The translations under genes were made by a program, and so were the position numbers. A DNA stretch of 64,000 bases from Phoronis australis (taxonomy: Eukaryota; Phoronida; Phoronidae). Positions 37,501 through 50,900 of this stretch are shown here, piece after piece. Where the stretch lies: contig NMRA01000332.1 of assembly GCA_002633005.1 (NCBI GenBank), forward strand, positions 1 through 64,000. Direction: 5' to 3'. A model generated the notes under the pieces. It was given only the letters and a program-made list of their open reading frames with translations, was not told where the DNA came from and ran no database searches. How positions within the stretch are numbered: the stretch's first letter is position 1; each line of letters begins with the position of its first letter.

Positions 37501-40500
37501 ACAAGTGAGGCATAGTTGGCAGATTAACATTCTAAAATGAAGCAGAAATCTGATAACTCACACATGTGTAATATTTATTTCACAGGCCACCGGCCTTTTG
37601 AAATCATAAACTCATACTTTGTATTGTGTGATTCACAATGAATTGCTGACTCGATGCCACAAAATGTTAACTTCGAAAATAGTACACCGTCCATGATATC
37701 ATCTTGTTAATTTGCGAAACGGAAGATTTGAGAGTCTCGTAATTTCATGATTTCTGATCATAAAAACGGAATTTTCAACCTTCTAGTTTACAATAGTGAC
37801 CATAACAGTGACGTACATCACAGATCTAGGTAACACTTGACAGTTGCAAATTATTAAAATATGCCTAAAGTGATTTACATGGAACATTTTACATTAACCA
37901 TGCAATACCTGTAATTACACACCCATCTGATTACCTCTGCACAGAAACAAAAGTCAAACCATTGGTAAAATGCTTTGCTCACATGTGTCCAGTTTAATTA
38001 AACACACATTGTTTACATGACTAATTATACATTAACAAGAATATCAGCATGCATTTAAACAANGAACTGTTCGTTAAATGATCCGCTTTTACAAGAGGGA
38101 CAATTGAAGAATTTTTATGACAACAAGCATAACTTGCATGAAACGATATGATAATTTATCATCCAGAATATTTGTAACAAATGAGCTTTGGTTAGTATAC
38201 ATTATTGATACCGTTGGTTAGTATACATTGTTGATACTGTTGGTTTGCTAAATCTTCAATAAAAAGACGATTCAATTAATAGCTGATTGGTATAATGGCA
38301 AGGATAAACTTCTGCAGGCTTTATACTATTTAAAGAAAACTTATAAACTTTTGTAGATAATTGACTGAATTCATAGACTTGTTGACAAACTCCTACATGA
38401 TCTTATAATAAGTCCAAAATCAAATTGTACAGGCTTCCTGCTTTGAGATAAAAAATACACGCACTTTCAGTTGAGAGGAACCATGGAAATAAGTACGAAC
38501 ATTTTATTTTATAGAAAAAAATCAGCTTGATGTTGTCTACAACAGACATTCAAAACGCAGACAACACACTCACCTGTTACATGGAATTGGTAATAAATAC
38601 GAAGAGACTGGAAAGCTCAGACGGAAATCTATCTTATCGTGGGTGCTTCCCTCTTCAGTCTGAAAAAAGAAACATCAACAAAACAGTCAGTTACAGCTAA
38701 CAAAGAAACGCTAAAGAACTTTCAAAAAATTGTGCAGTTGCTTTTTAAACATGCAAAAGTCGAACCTTCGCTTAACACATTCAGATATCTGTGGAATATT
38801 TCTTCTAGTTCAGGCCCTTCTCCCTTCTGATAAGGTGGATGAGGGTAGTCCAAATGAACTGTCCCACTACATCCAAATAATGCAAGTTTTTGAGTATTGA
38901 TTTCTGGGCTTTGGAAAAACAGACAAACCACTGCTGCTGAAGACTGTTCAAGAGCCTGCGATCTGTTCAATTCAATATACCAAAGTAATACGACCAATAG
39001 ACCAATGGGGGAACAGACTAATTCTATGCTTGAATAATAGGTGGAGATGCTATAGCATCCACATGCTTCAATGAGGTTCACATGTTGTGCAGTTAAAGCA
39101 TACGATGGCTTACAATCTTTTTCTGCTCGTTTAAAGTTGTACATCTTAAACACCAACTTTTATACACCACATATTGCAGACCAAATTGGGACAATTGGAC
39201 ACATTTATGCCACAACAAGTACCTTAACAATGTAGGTGAGAGTACCCTTTAACTTCTGAGTCATGCTAATACTTTGCACTTGAAATGCAAACTGTCCCTC
39301 GTTCTGGGCACCTGGTAGCAGGATGAATGGCACTTTGACCGGATCGTGTTGGGAAGCTCCAACCTAGAAACCATAACGATGACACATGAATGACAAGCAA
39401 ACTATTCACAGACACGCTCAACCTTGAGCATGACCTACAAGTCAATTATGTAACAGGCACTAATTAGATGATGTTGGATATTGAGCAAAGCTGCAATATA
39501 CTACATTACTTATAAATAGCACTTGATCCTTGCCTCCTTGATTCAAAGTGACAATAAGACACAAACAACAAGTGAGGCATAGTTGGCAGATTAACATTCT
39601 AAAATGAAGCAGAAATCTGATAACTCACACATGTGTAATATTTATTTCACAGGCCACCGGCCTTTTGAAATCATAAACTCATACTTTGTATTGTGTGATT
39701 CACAATGAATTGCTGACTCGATGCCACAAAATGTTATCTTCGAAAATAGTACACCATCCATAATATCATCTTGTTAATTTGCGAAACGGAAGATTTGAGA
39801 GTCTTGTAATTTCATGATTTCTGATCATAAAAACGGAATTTTCAACCTTCTAGTTTACAATAGTGACCATAACAGTGACGTACATCACAGATCTAGGTAA
39901 CACTTGACAGTTGCAAATTATTAAAATATGCCTAAAGTGATTTACATGGAACATTTTACATTAACCATGCAATACCTGTAATTACACACCCATCTGATTA
40001 CCTCTGCACAGAAACAAAAGTCAAACCATTGGTAAAATGCTTTGCTCACATGTGTCCAGTTTAATTAAACACACATTGTTTACATGACTAATTATACATT
40101 AACAAGAATATCAGCATGCATTTAAACAAGAATTCAACAACTACTTCAGCAGGAGCACGCAGGGCTTGGAATGACCCATGACAAAAAAGCGGAAATTTAT
40201 ACGGCCCTAAACAGGCACGCACCCAGCCTTTGAAAATGTCGATGCAGACCCTTTTGCCGACAAAAATCGGGAGGACTAAAAAAGCCACCTCCAGAAGTGT
40301 GCGTCTGCGTCTTTTTAGCTCGTCCGTCCGCTCCCATCTCCACACATTTTTGGCTGCGGAGTCGTAGTATTTGTCACCGCGGTTTACAGTCACACGAGAC
40401 GCCATTCAACAAATCCACCACGCTATCCCAGGTGCCCCGGCAATGTTGACAATTTACGTTCCTCCGAAACGTAAAGAGTAACTTCCGCTTTTCGAGGTGA

Positions 40501-41905
40501 AAGTTGTCGGCAAAGCCGCGGTAAGAAAGAAATTTGCCGTGGAAATTTTATATCAAATCCGATTTTTTTTACACGGACAGAACATTTGAAAAAAGTGGAA
40601 ATCCGCGTTTCCGCGGAAAATTCCAAGCCTTGAGCACATGACCTACCCCTCGTGTCAGCTTCATATTCATGGAATCCATCACATTGAACTCCAGGTCCTT
40701 GATACAGCTAGACGTCAGGTTGGTGAAGATGACCGAGGCCACCACACTATTGGACTGTTGCGGGTTCACTCGAGTTTCATATTCCTGAAATAGTACGGAG
40801 ACCGTAAAGTGTTCTAGATACTGTCTGCAGACCAATGATGACAACTGTTAAAACTGTTGGTAGAGCATTGGTTCTGGACATACACGTCAACCGTTAGGAT
40901 GCAATTGCGAACTAATTAATTTAAGACGCTTGATAGGATCACATTCACAGGCTACTGAGGAAAACCACAAGGACAGATATTCATGACAGCAATAAAGATG
41001 GCGATTCTCAGCTATCAATCAGAATGCTTTGAGCGCAGTAAGCTATAGATGAAAAAGCATTAATTTTTTGAAAAGAGGACAGAGTTTCTAAACCATGCAT
41101 TAGAATATTAATAAAATCATGCCAAGAAAATGTAGAAGATGGCATATTATAATGAAAACAGGATAATGTTGTAGCAGGGGCAGATCCAGGACTTTTTAAA
41201 AGGGGGGTCGTTGGATCAAGAAGTTTTATGAAAAAGGGCTCCAATCAAAAGTTTGAAAATTCTAGATTTGACATCATTAAAATTAATGGAAAAAAGGAGG
41301 GGTTCAGATCCCCTAGCTCCCACTGGATCCACCTATGTGCAAGATGCTGGAGACACCATGGTGGCGATGTTAAGACTGGATACAGTTGCACTGAACTTGC
41401 GATGAGAAATCATCACTTATCGAACACACAATTCTGAGCCATAGTTTATGAATTCCATCCCAAAACACTTTAACCTCACTGACCAATCACTTAAATAAGT
41501 GATCGTCATTTTGCAAAGTTACAATGTCTAGTAGGGTCTCTAGTACACTTGCCAATCGCCCCCTTTCACTCGCGTGATTTTACGTGATGTCGCTTTTCGC
41601 ACAAAAAACTTCGCCTACGGATTGTTACCCAGGGTTGAGTTCTGTAGACACAAGAATCTAGCAAATGAAGCTACCTAGGTGTGGTCACTCACTTTGCAAG
41701 CAATACACATCAATATCTCCCTAAGTGTTTCCTAATCTTGCATTTTCATGAGGTTCTCACATCTAAGGAACACACACCTGATGATTAGCTAAGCCTAATT
41801 GAACATTATAACATGACAATTGAATATCCATTAAAAAACGCGCAGCGCAATACTCACTATCTTCAAGGTCTTGTTATCACCAAGGACTTTGTACCTAGAC
41901 ATAGC
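31554..41905 (-). CDS. AP3D1: AP3D1 C-terminal ear exons
   Basis: 41858-41905 encodes AMSRYKVLGDNKTLKI, 40647-40784 EYETRVN to MKLTRG, 39223-39363 VGASQHDPVKVPF to KLKGTLTYIVK, 38574-38659 TEEGSTHDKIDFRLSF, 35318-35442 FTELLASGKL to LAKICFHNHFS, 32205-32287 VEQVEENASLYAKTIQGHHV, and 31554-31652 the last 32 residues (ATLLSNVFDDIKAVL) and TAA at 31554-31556. Order and content match the delta-adaptin ear. The fifth and sixth entries (39223 and 38574) have identical twins at 37155-37295 and 36506-36591. Confidence 0.95.
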
Positions 41906-44900
41906 CTGCAAAGTACACAACATAAGTAACTACCAAATCATTTTTAAAAACTTTCCATGCATGCAGTCGCACTGCACTAAATCACAACCACGACTACGGA
42001 CAGAACACTGAGCCTACGCACTTCAGGTCACATAATTAAGGCAAACAAACTAAGAAAAAAAGGACTACAAGCCTCTCTGACATGTCTAATTCACAAAGGC
42101 TTACTGTGCTATTTAACCCAAGTCCATCGCATAGCTTCTTGAGGCTGAAAGTTGAAAATCCTGCCACAAATACAACTTGACCACACACCAATGACGAAGA
42201 GCTCCATGTCGCTCACTTGTAAAAGTTTGTCACAAGTAAGACTACATCTGTTAGGTAAGCACTACTCCACTGCACCTTCATAACGACATTTGAGGACAGG
42301 TTAGTTTAAATACCCAGGAAGGCTTCAGGTATTTAGATAAAACAAACACCAAGCCCCTTGAGGACAGGTTTAAGTTTATACCATGGAAGCTTCAGGTATT
42401 TAGATAAAACAAACACCAAGCCCCTTGAGGACAGGTTTAAGTTTATACCCAGGAAGGCTTTAGGTATTTAGATAAAACAAACACCAAGCCCCGGGTCTAT
42501 TTACTCGAAATTGAAATAAAAAAAAGTTTCTCACATTTTCTGTTTTACTTTAGCACAAACTCAATGTAAATGTCTATTGTTCTGAACTGGAGTGTGTCGG
42601 TAGTTTATATAATCCTATTTTGCACTTGATGACCCCAGCACTAAAGCTATACGTTATAGTTTGAACTCAAAATGTTGAATTGTTACTCGAAATCTCGAGT
42701 TTTCACTCAAGTTTCTAGCTCAAATCTAGGAGTCAACAAGCACAAATTTGGACTATACACTCTATTTCATAATCCATAACTTGAACACAGAATGACAGGA
42801 AATTATCTTTGAGTTAAATGAGGTATTGTTTGGCAGGCATAATGCATGAACATGTTATTAACTTGGTCTGTTTGGTCAAATATACTTGTAAAGCCAAATT
42901 CTGTGTTTGCAGCTACTCAAAAACAGACCCTGTAGATATCACGAGTTTAAAAAGTAATTTTCTGTAATAACTATGAATATGACCTATTCATTGAAAGGTG
43001 TGCCCCTGTGACTCACTTATTTGTGTAATTTTCGTCTTTGATAATATTCTGGTGTATCTATGCGCGTGTGTGTTTGTGTACTACTTTGTGTGCTGTCAGA
43101 CATTCTGTTCAATAAATATATATAAAAAATAATTCAGTAACACGATTAGACCCCAGGTCCAGGTTATCATTAATCATGCTGAATAGATCACCAGTTGCAA
43201 TGTAACTAATGTCAAGTCTGTGCGGTTTAGTAAGCCAATGCCGAAGTCAACACAGTCCTTATGCAGCTTTATGTTATTGAGTATCAGTACACTAACCGGA
43301 AGTTGTGACATTAGATCGGGAGCCGGTGAGGCAGAGTTGACATGTTCTTTAGACGGTGTTGACATTCCCTCGGCTTCCTCGTAACCAGATTTCTTCTTAC
43401 TTCCTTTTTTCTCCTTCTTCAGTTTCTTCTCTTTTTTCTTTTTAGGCTTCTGTAAATATGCAAAGTGTTAGTTTTACAAGATAAAGCATGCTCATACCAA
43501 AAAAGACTAAAAAGTGTTGGAGAACCAGACATAAATTCCGTTGGTGCAACAATGCCCCCAATTGGAGTAAGAGGCATTAGGAGGCACAGTGGTAGTTACA
43601 TCATGATCAACATTATCAAAGGTTTTGGCAAAATCAATAATACCAGTCTAAGCCTAGTTTGTAAATTATGGCACATCTTCCTTATTTTCTTGGCCTTGAA
43701 CAATTTAATTCAGCTTTACCTCATGTGGCACTTCTTCTGGCTTCGTTTCTTCTGCTTGGACTACTTCTGTGGATTGCACTGGTTCACTGCTGCCTGACAG
43801 CCAGAAGTCAAGGTCATCAGTGCCCTGTGAAAGGATATAAATTGTCAGAAACTACAGAAAACAAGCAGAACAAACCCGATTCCACTTAGAGAAGTTTAGA
43901 GAAACCCCACATGCAAAAAGCTAAATGTAAACTCAAAAACTGGCAAAAACAAGACACAGAATATCTGCTGAATTTTACAAAAGATTTGCAGGTGAATGGA
44001 TGAAGACTCATCCATTACTCATATGACCTTAAAACACTCCCTTAACATTCTAAATCTTTGGCGGCAACTAAGAAGTTACACTGAACATAGTCTTCTACAA
44101 GTTCCAAAAAAATGTAATATTTCCTAAAGGGTCCTTCACCTGCGTTCCAAGAACACAAATCTACTCGAAATCTAAAGTGAAAACTGACCAATCATGTGGC
44201 ATGCATTACAAGGGGTGACCGGACAATTCTTGAGTGGAGTCTTAACTAAGATTCCACGGTCATAAGCCGTAGTTCAATTCATCTTACCGGCGTGGAATTA
44301 ACAGGTTTCTTCTCTGGACTCAGCTGAGGTGTTATGGTTGGAGTCACAGACTTGGCCGGGGAGTCTGTCACCTCAGAGGCTAGGAGATCAGGGGTCAAAG
44401 CCTCTTCTGGCTCTGACTTAGTCGTCTTTTTCTTCTTGCCCTTTCATGGAAAGTGTCTAGTTTAATATACTTTTAAAATAAATATTGGATTTGGGAACAA
44501 TTGGTCTGCAAGTGTTCAAAAACAAAAAACACTTCAACATTGCATGATCAGGAAAACGGGTACATCAATTACAAAAAAAACACCATTTTACAATAAAAAA
44601 TTATCAGATCTGTGTCTTAGAAATGTTTTAAATCTGTGTTACAAAATGATAAATTTGAGCTGTAGTTATAACTACAGTAAAGCATGTCAGCCTATGACTT
44701 TGTGACTTTCTCGCTGCATCAAGCATTTGAATTACGTTAACAAAAATAAACCTTTTTCTCCTTTTTCTCTTTCTTGTCTCCAGATTTGTGTTTATGCTTT
44801 TTCTTTGTCTTGCTTGGCTCGCGTTCCTCTACCACCGCCGGTGTCTCTGTGACCTCTCTGTGCCTGCGCACCGGCAATTGCTCGTCATCTCGTAACGGCC

Positions 44901-47900
44901 TAAAAGTGAGTCAGCCATATTTGACGCATGGCACGATGAGCACAGTAAAATAAAATATTCTAAGAGAATAAACTGAATGGGCAATGCTGAGCAATACTGA
45001 GAAATATTGCTTAATATAATGACACACTACCTCTACCTCCACCACCAACACGGATTACCGCAATTCAAATAAGTGAAGTGTCATAAGTATTACAACTATA
45101 CTCTGACCAACTCAACAAACTGAAGAGCAGCATGCACAAACTGCTGGCTAAACAAAACAGAGAATGCAATTGTCAATCACCGTGTACTTGATTAAACGCT
45201 ACAATAATTGCACAACTACAAGACTCCAGAGTTAAGGCAGACAAAAAATCCTGTGTTAAAAAGCACTGCTAGCATGAGATCGCTGTTAAGTCAGACCCAG
45301 TACTTACTCATCTAGGTTGATGTCGAGAGCACTGTATTCTTCATTGGCATGGCTGTCTTCGTTGTCTGACAATGCAACACCCTGCATATCAAAGTGTCTG
45401 AGTGAGACATTGAAAGCACTGCCAGCAAGATGCTTGACATTGACTAAATTAAAATTCTTATTCAATCCGTTGCTAGACATGACCAAATGAATACACACAC
45501 ATGAGTGCACACATACATGAACACACACACACACGTTGGCAGTGAAATGCATAATTGTCGAGCAGCATGCTCAGTAAATTACACCCAACTTTTCATCTGC
45601 AACTTTTTTGTCAAAAATTATTCACCTGCGTCTAGTTAAGCTGACCACACACAAGTAACTGCCAACGTAACACACTGTGGGAACAAAACACTGAAATCAA
45701 TACAAGTCTAACATGAGTTCATGTTGAAACTGATAACTATCTTCACAGGCCACTTTTTACGAGGTGGAAGCCAGCAACAGCCTAACTACAGCTGGGTGTA
45801 ACACCCTTCTAAGTTGACCCCCCTACTGTTCACTTCCCTCACAGCTTGTTGTCTCACCTCGGGCATGTCCATGGCTGTACTGACTTCATGCATAATCTCA
45901 ACCTCATCATCTTCCGACTCCGACTGAGGCTGGCCTTTCTTCTTCCTATTCTTCTTCTTCTTCTTCGACTTGCTTGATTTTGACTTTGACTTGCGGTTGA
46001 GTTCATCCTTCTGCAGTTGCAGATATTTGTCCGATGACGTCATGCCTGACAAAACAATAACTACAGGTTTACATGCTCACTTGACTTTCTTCAAGACAAT
46101 TCAAACAACGCAGGACAATACCAAATGAATTTTTGGGCTTGGATGCTATCTATTATTGAAACATTTTATCACAAAAAAAAACAAAGAATGACTTTGACTT
46201 TAATTTGCAGTCGTTAAATCAGTATATCAAAATTAATCAACTTAATTTCAGTTACATCATTCCAATCTCATAAAGAAACGATGCATTTGCAAAAACATGT
46301 AAATGGCCGTATTAGCTACAACTGAACTAACGGCCTTTAATAAAACAGGTGAAGTTTCAAGTTAATCAAGGTCACAGCTGGTACGCTTACCTGGGACATG
46401 AAGAGGTACAGAGAGGTCAATGGCCGTGACGGGAATATCTTCAACGTGTTTAACTGTCTTCTTGGTGGAGCCCTTGATGTAGAAGGGATTACTGGCCTGA
46501 TCCTGCAGCCGCTGCATGCGCTGCTGCTCAATCTCCTCAGGGGACGGTTGGTGCTGCTTACGCGACTCCAGCTGATAGTTCATTCTGAAACACGCGAGTA
46601 TAAGTGAGGTGAGAATGCAGGAACAATACAGATCAGAGGTTAGCCTGGCTGGGAACACTGAAAACGTACTGAAACTGTGCACAGCTACAAAAATATGGAA
46701 GAAGTAGGAAACTTTTAATGAATGTTTCTTTTTTTACATTCAGTGAATGGTACTGTAGCTCATGGAAGAGGCAAACTCCCTAAATTAAATTAATGTAGGC
46801 AAACGCATGACCTGACCAACATAAGGAGTCTTCTAACAAGATTACCTAGTACACAATTCATTGAACAAAATCCACGCAGCACTCTAATTTCTTTCAACAT
46901 AATAAGCAAATCTTACCCGTGCTCTTCCACATTAGTGAACAGGTTGCCTCTAACAGGTTCTTCTTCATCAGAACTCTCTTTAGGGGGCTCATTGATCCAC
47001 TTGTCCAGGTCCAGGCTAGAAGCAACAAGTTAAAACTGATTACCCAAGCACTAGGCACCAAATTACACTGAATATCAAACTGTGAAGATTCCAAGACTAA
47101 TAAGGAAATGCATATGTTAATAAACTGAAATACATAACATAGCAGAAAACAGCAACGGTTTTAGCAGATTACATGATTGTGCAACAAAATGTCATTATGG
47201 ATGAAAAAGGGGTTTTCTGAAATCAGACTCAACGTCAAATTGAGCTCTTAACCGCAGCAGTCACAATTCAATGCTTTACTAGTGGAAATGAACCTACAAG
47301 ACAAATGGTAAATTATTTTAAGCTTATTTAATCATCGAAGTTGTCGGCCTTGACTTCAGCAAATGGCTGGCAGACGACGACTAGTATTGGTGATATATAA
47401 TAAAATCATCAAACCGCAGCAGATTTTGTTGCTTTATAATACTCTTTTCAAAGTTAATAACTTCAAAAAGTCTATCCAATCCAATACTAATCATCCAAAA
47501 TGCCTTTTCTGGCAATAAACTGATAAAGGTCCGTTTGAGCACATACGTGTGGATAGTTTTTTTCACTTCTGCTGCAAACTGTCATCAAAAGGTGTCTTTT
47601 TATATTAAATTAAAAAGTAATCCAGGAAGACATCTAGTTTTCTCTGCCACTCACTGTAGTATGTTCCTCTAGTCCCAACAAATCACTCTTCCACAATAGA
47701 CACACACACTCAGTCACACTCCTGAGCGCACACACCCACACAGACTCTGGGAGCTCCTTGACTGTCTATGTACGATTTCACAATTTGAGTGAACTTATGG
47801 ACTGACCACCGCGGCTTGCAATGACCAATGACAAAACAGAGGAAAAACTCCCAGGTGATGTATCGTTCCACAAATCAAGAGGCTTATGTAATACAAATAT

Positions 47901-50900
47901 ATTTTTGTATTGTAAAATTTAACTGAAATAAACGTTTTTGCCTGATTAAAGTCAAAATAATGACAAAGAAAGAGACGAAAAAGAGGAGACTGGAAATCAA
48001 ATGAGAGGAAATTGTAACCAAAAAGAGGAACTCTTAAAATACAGGGCTTGGAATGACCAATGACAAAAAACGCGGAAACTTTTTTCCGTCCAAATCATGC
48101 GCGCTACCCAGCCTTGAAATGGTCGATGTGAACCTTTCCCTGACAAAAATCAGGACTAAAAAAAATATGTTACCATCATCAGTAGCATGCGTCTGTGTCC
48201 TTTTAGCTCGTCCGTCCACTCCCAACCCACACATTTTTGGCTGCAGAGCCGTAGTATTTGTCGCCGCGGTTTACAATAACACGAAAGTCCCACCACGCTA
48301 TCCCAGATGCCCCGGCAATAATGACAATTTACGTTCCTCCGAAACATAAAGAACAACTTTCGCTTTTCGAGGTGAACATCGTCTGCAACGCCGCGGTAAG
48401 AAAGGAATTTGCCACGGAAATTTTATATCAAATCCGATTTTTTTTTACGCGGAAATATAATAAAATGCGCGGACAGAACATTTGAAAAAAGCGGAAATCT
48501 GCGTTTCCGCGGAAAATTCCAAGCCCTGAAAATAGGAAAATTCCAAGCCCTGAATCACACAGGTGGCAAATGTCACTAGAAGGAATTGTGCAAAATAAAA
48601 TAACGTAAAACGATGACACATTGAACTTTAAAAAAATGAGGCACTACTACCTAAGGCACCAGCCTAAACTTTGAAGGGATCGTATCCCAGACTCACCCCT
48701 CAGGCACTGGCACCTTCTTCTGAGCCTTGGCAGCCACAGGGTTGAGGTCACCGGCAAACAGAGAGCCGACCTCTTCAGCACACTTGACACCCTTGTCCTG
48801 CAGCTTGGTAATATATTTCATGAGCTGCAGTGCACAGCAGGCCTGCGGAGAACAACAGAGTTACAAGGTCAGTGTACAGAAGGCCTGCAGAGAACAACAG
48901 ATCTGTGAGACACTGCAATTCTTCCAAGAACCCAGAGACCAATTGCATGAGACAGCTAATAGGGATTCAATTATGTTTTGTAAGTTTACATTGCATTTGT
49001 AGACTTTGTAGATCCTCTGGTTGTCCTTTCTTCTGCTGTTTTATTTTCATTCACATGTCAAATTTTAGCAATGACACATATTGGGAGTAAACCATACAAT
49101 GAATTCTTAGTAGTACTGAAAATAAATACAAACCTTTTTGGCAATGTTCTACTTTAAGGACTTGGCTCTAATTTCTAGACAGCATGCATTTCTTTTTAGA
49201 CAGTATCATTCCCAAATTGTATTTGATGGTCAGACTAATTTCCAAACCCATAACTAGGGCTTTACAAGCATTATTTTCTCACTCAAATATGAGGCCTGTA
49301 TAGCCGGCTCCCCAACTTAAACTCACCACATCAACACCCGTCTACATTCGCCCAGTTCCCCTAGGCTATTATTACTTACCCTCTCCTGCACCTCAAGGTC
49401 GGCACTTTGCACAAACATAGGCAGCTTGTCCGTCAGCAGCTGCGTGACCTCTCGGGTCAGTTCGCCGTCGTCTTCATCCTCAGCCTGATGCAGAATGCGT
49501 GAGTACAGCTTGAGTACATTCTGTACATAGACACTCTGGATGTGCCCAGGCAGGCTAGTCACCTTGGCCCGCAACATAGACTCAAGTGTCGACTTGGGAT
49601 CAGCCAAGTGTCTGGAATGAGACGGAACAATGTTTGGCAGAAATTAAAAAGCTGATTCTGAACAGCAGTGACTTAACATGAGCAAGGGCACTCACCATAA
49701 CCATACTTAGGTAACTTTCAGTGAGTGCTTCATAAAAGTGGCAGCCAGACAGATTTTATTCATCTATTTTACATTGGGTAAACCATGTTTTTGGTGTTTT
49801 TCAACGTGTGAGCCAGTCATAAGCTATCCTAAATTTGATCGTTAAGCATACAAGCAAAAAGAGAAGACCCAATACCACAGAGTGTTTGGTGAAACTAGCT
49901 AGGCAAAACCCAAGCCTGTATAAAATTTAAGTCTATTAATGTTAAATCTAACTCTCAAGTCTGTATCAACAGTGTGAGAGCAGGACTATTACGTGTGTAT
50001 TGAACTAAAAGTGGCCATGAGAAAAGGCTGGATTAGAGGTTACAAAGGCAATTTTTTCAGATACTAAGTACAACTTTGCAAAGGAACGTACTCAGAGAAC
50101 TCTCCACAGATCCATGCGGCTGCGTACAGCACCTCGGCTATGCCGTTTCTCTGTGCATTGTTGGCGAGAACGCAGGCATTCTCTAACAGTACTGCCATCT
50201 GGCCGACGGCGAAGGGACGAATGGCTTGGACTCGAATGGCGACATCCAACATCTGGGAGGCGATGAGTCGGCCATGGCGGGTGCCCTCCATACGTGTCAG
50301 CTCCACCAACACGCTCACGTACCTGTAGAAAGAGGGAGGTGAGTGAAACGAGGCTGAAAAGGCGTGAATTAATATAATGAACGAAGATGTCAAACATCTG
50401 GGAGGCTGTCACTTGCCAACAATGAATGCCCTCTCTGTGAGTTTGTTTCAGTATCATGCTTAAATACTTAGGGAGACAGCAAGGAGCAATTTAAGTCAGA
50501 TTATTTAACAACAATGGAATGCGAATGAACAATTTGGGCATCTGTGATGCCATCAGTTGGCCATTTTGGATGCCTTCCACATGAGTCTGCTTTACCAGCA
50601 CTCACATAGATAACAGTACAAGTATCTTCTCGTGAAAAAATGATGGACAGAGCAGCATTTTTCAGCACATTGTCCACGATTTTTCTTTTCCACATGATAT
50701 CAACAACGTTAATTGAATTTTAGGACATGATCTTCCGTCACCAAGTGAAAATTCTCTACCGTAAATGCAATAACACCAACATACAACGGGTGATGAACCA
50801 GTAGAACGGAAATAAATTTTGACGAATGCGGTCACCTCTTTAAACAAGAGCAACGCAGAGCGTTGAACTGCGCCCACAATTGCACCGTATACTTCATAGT

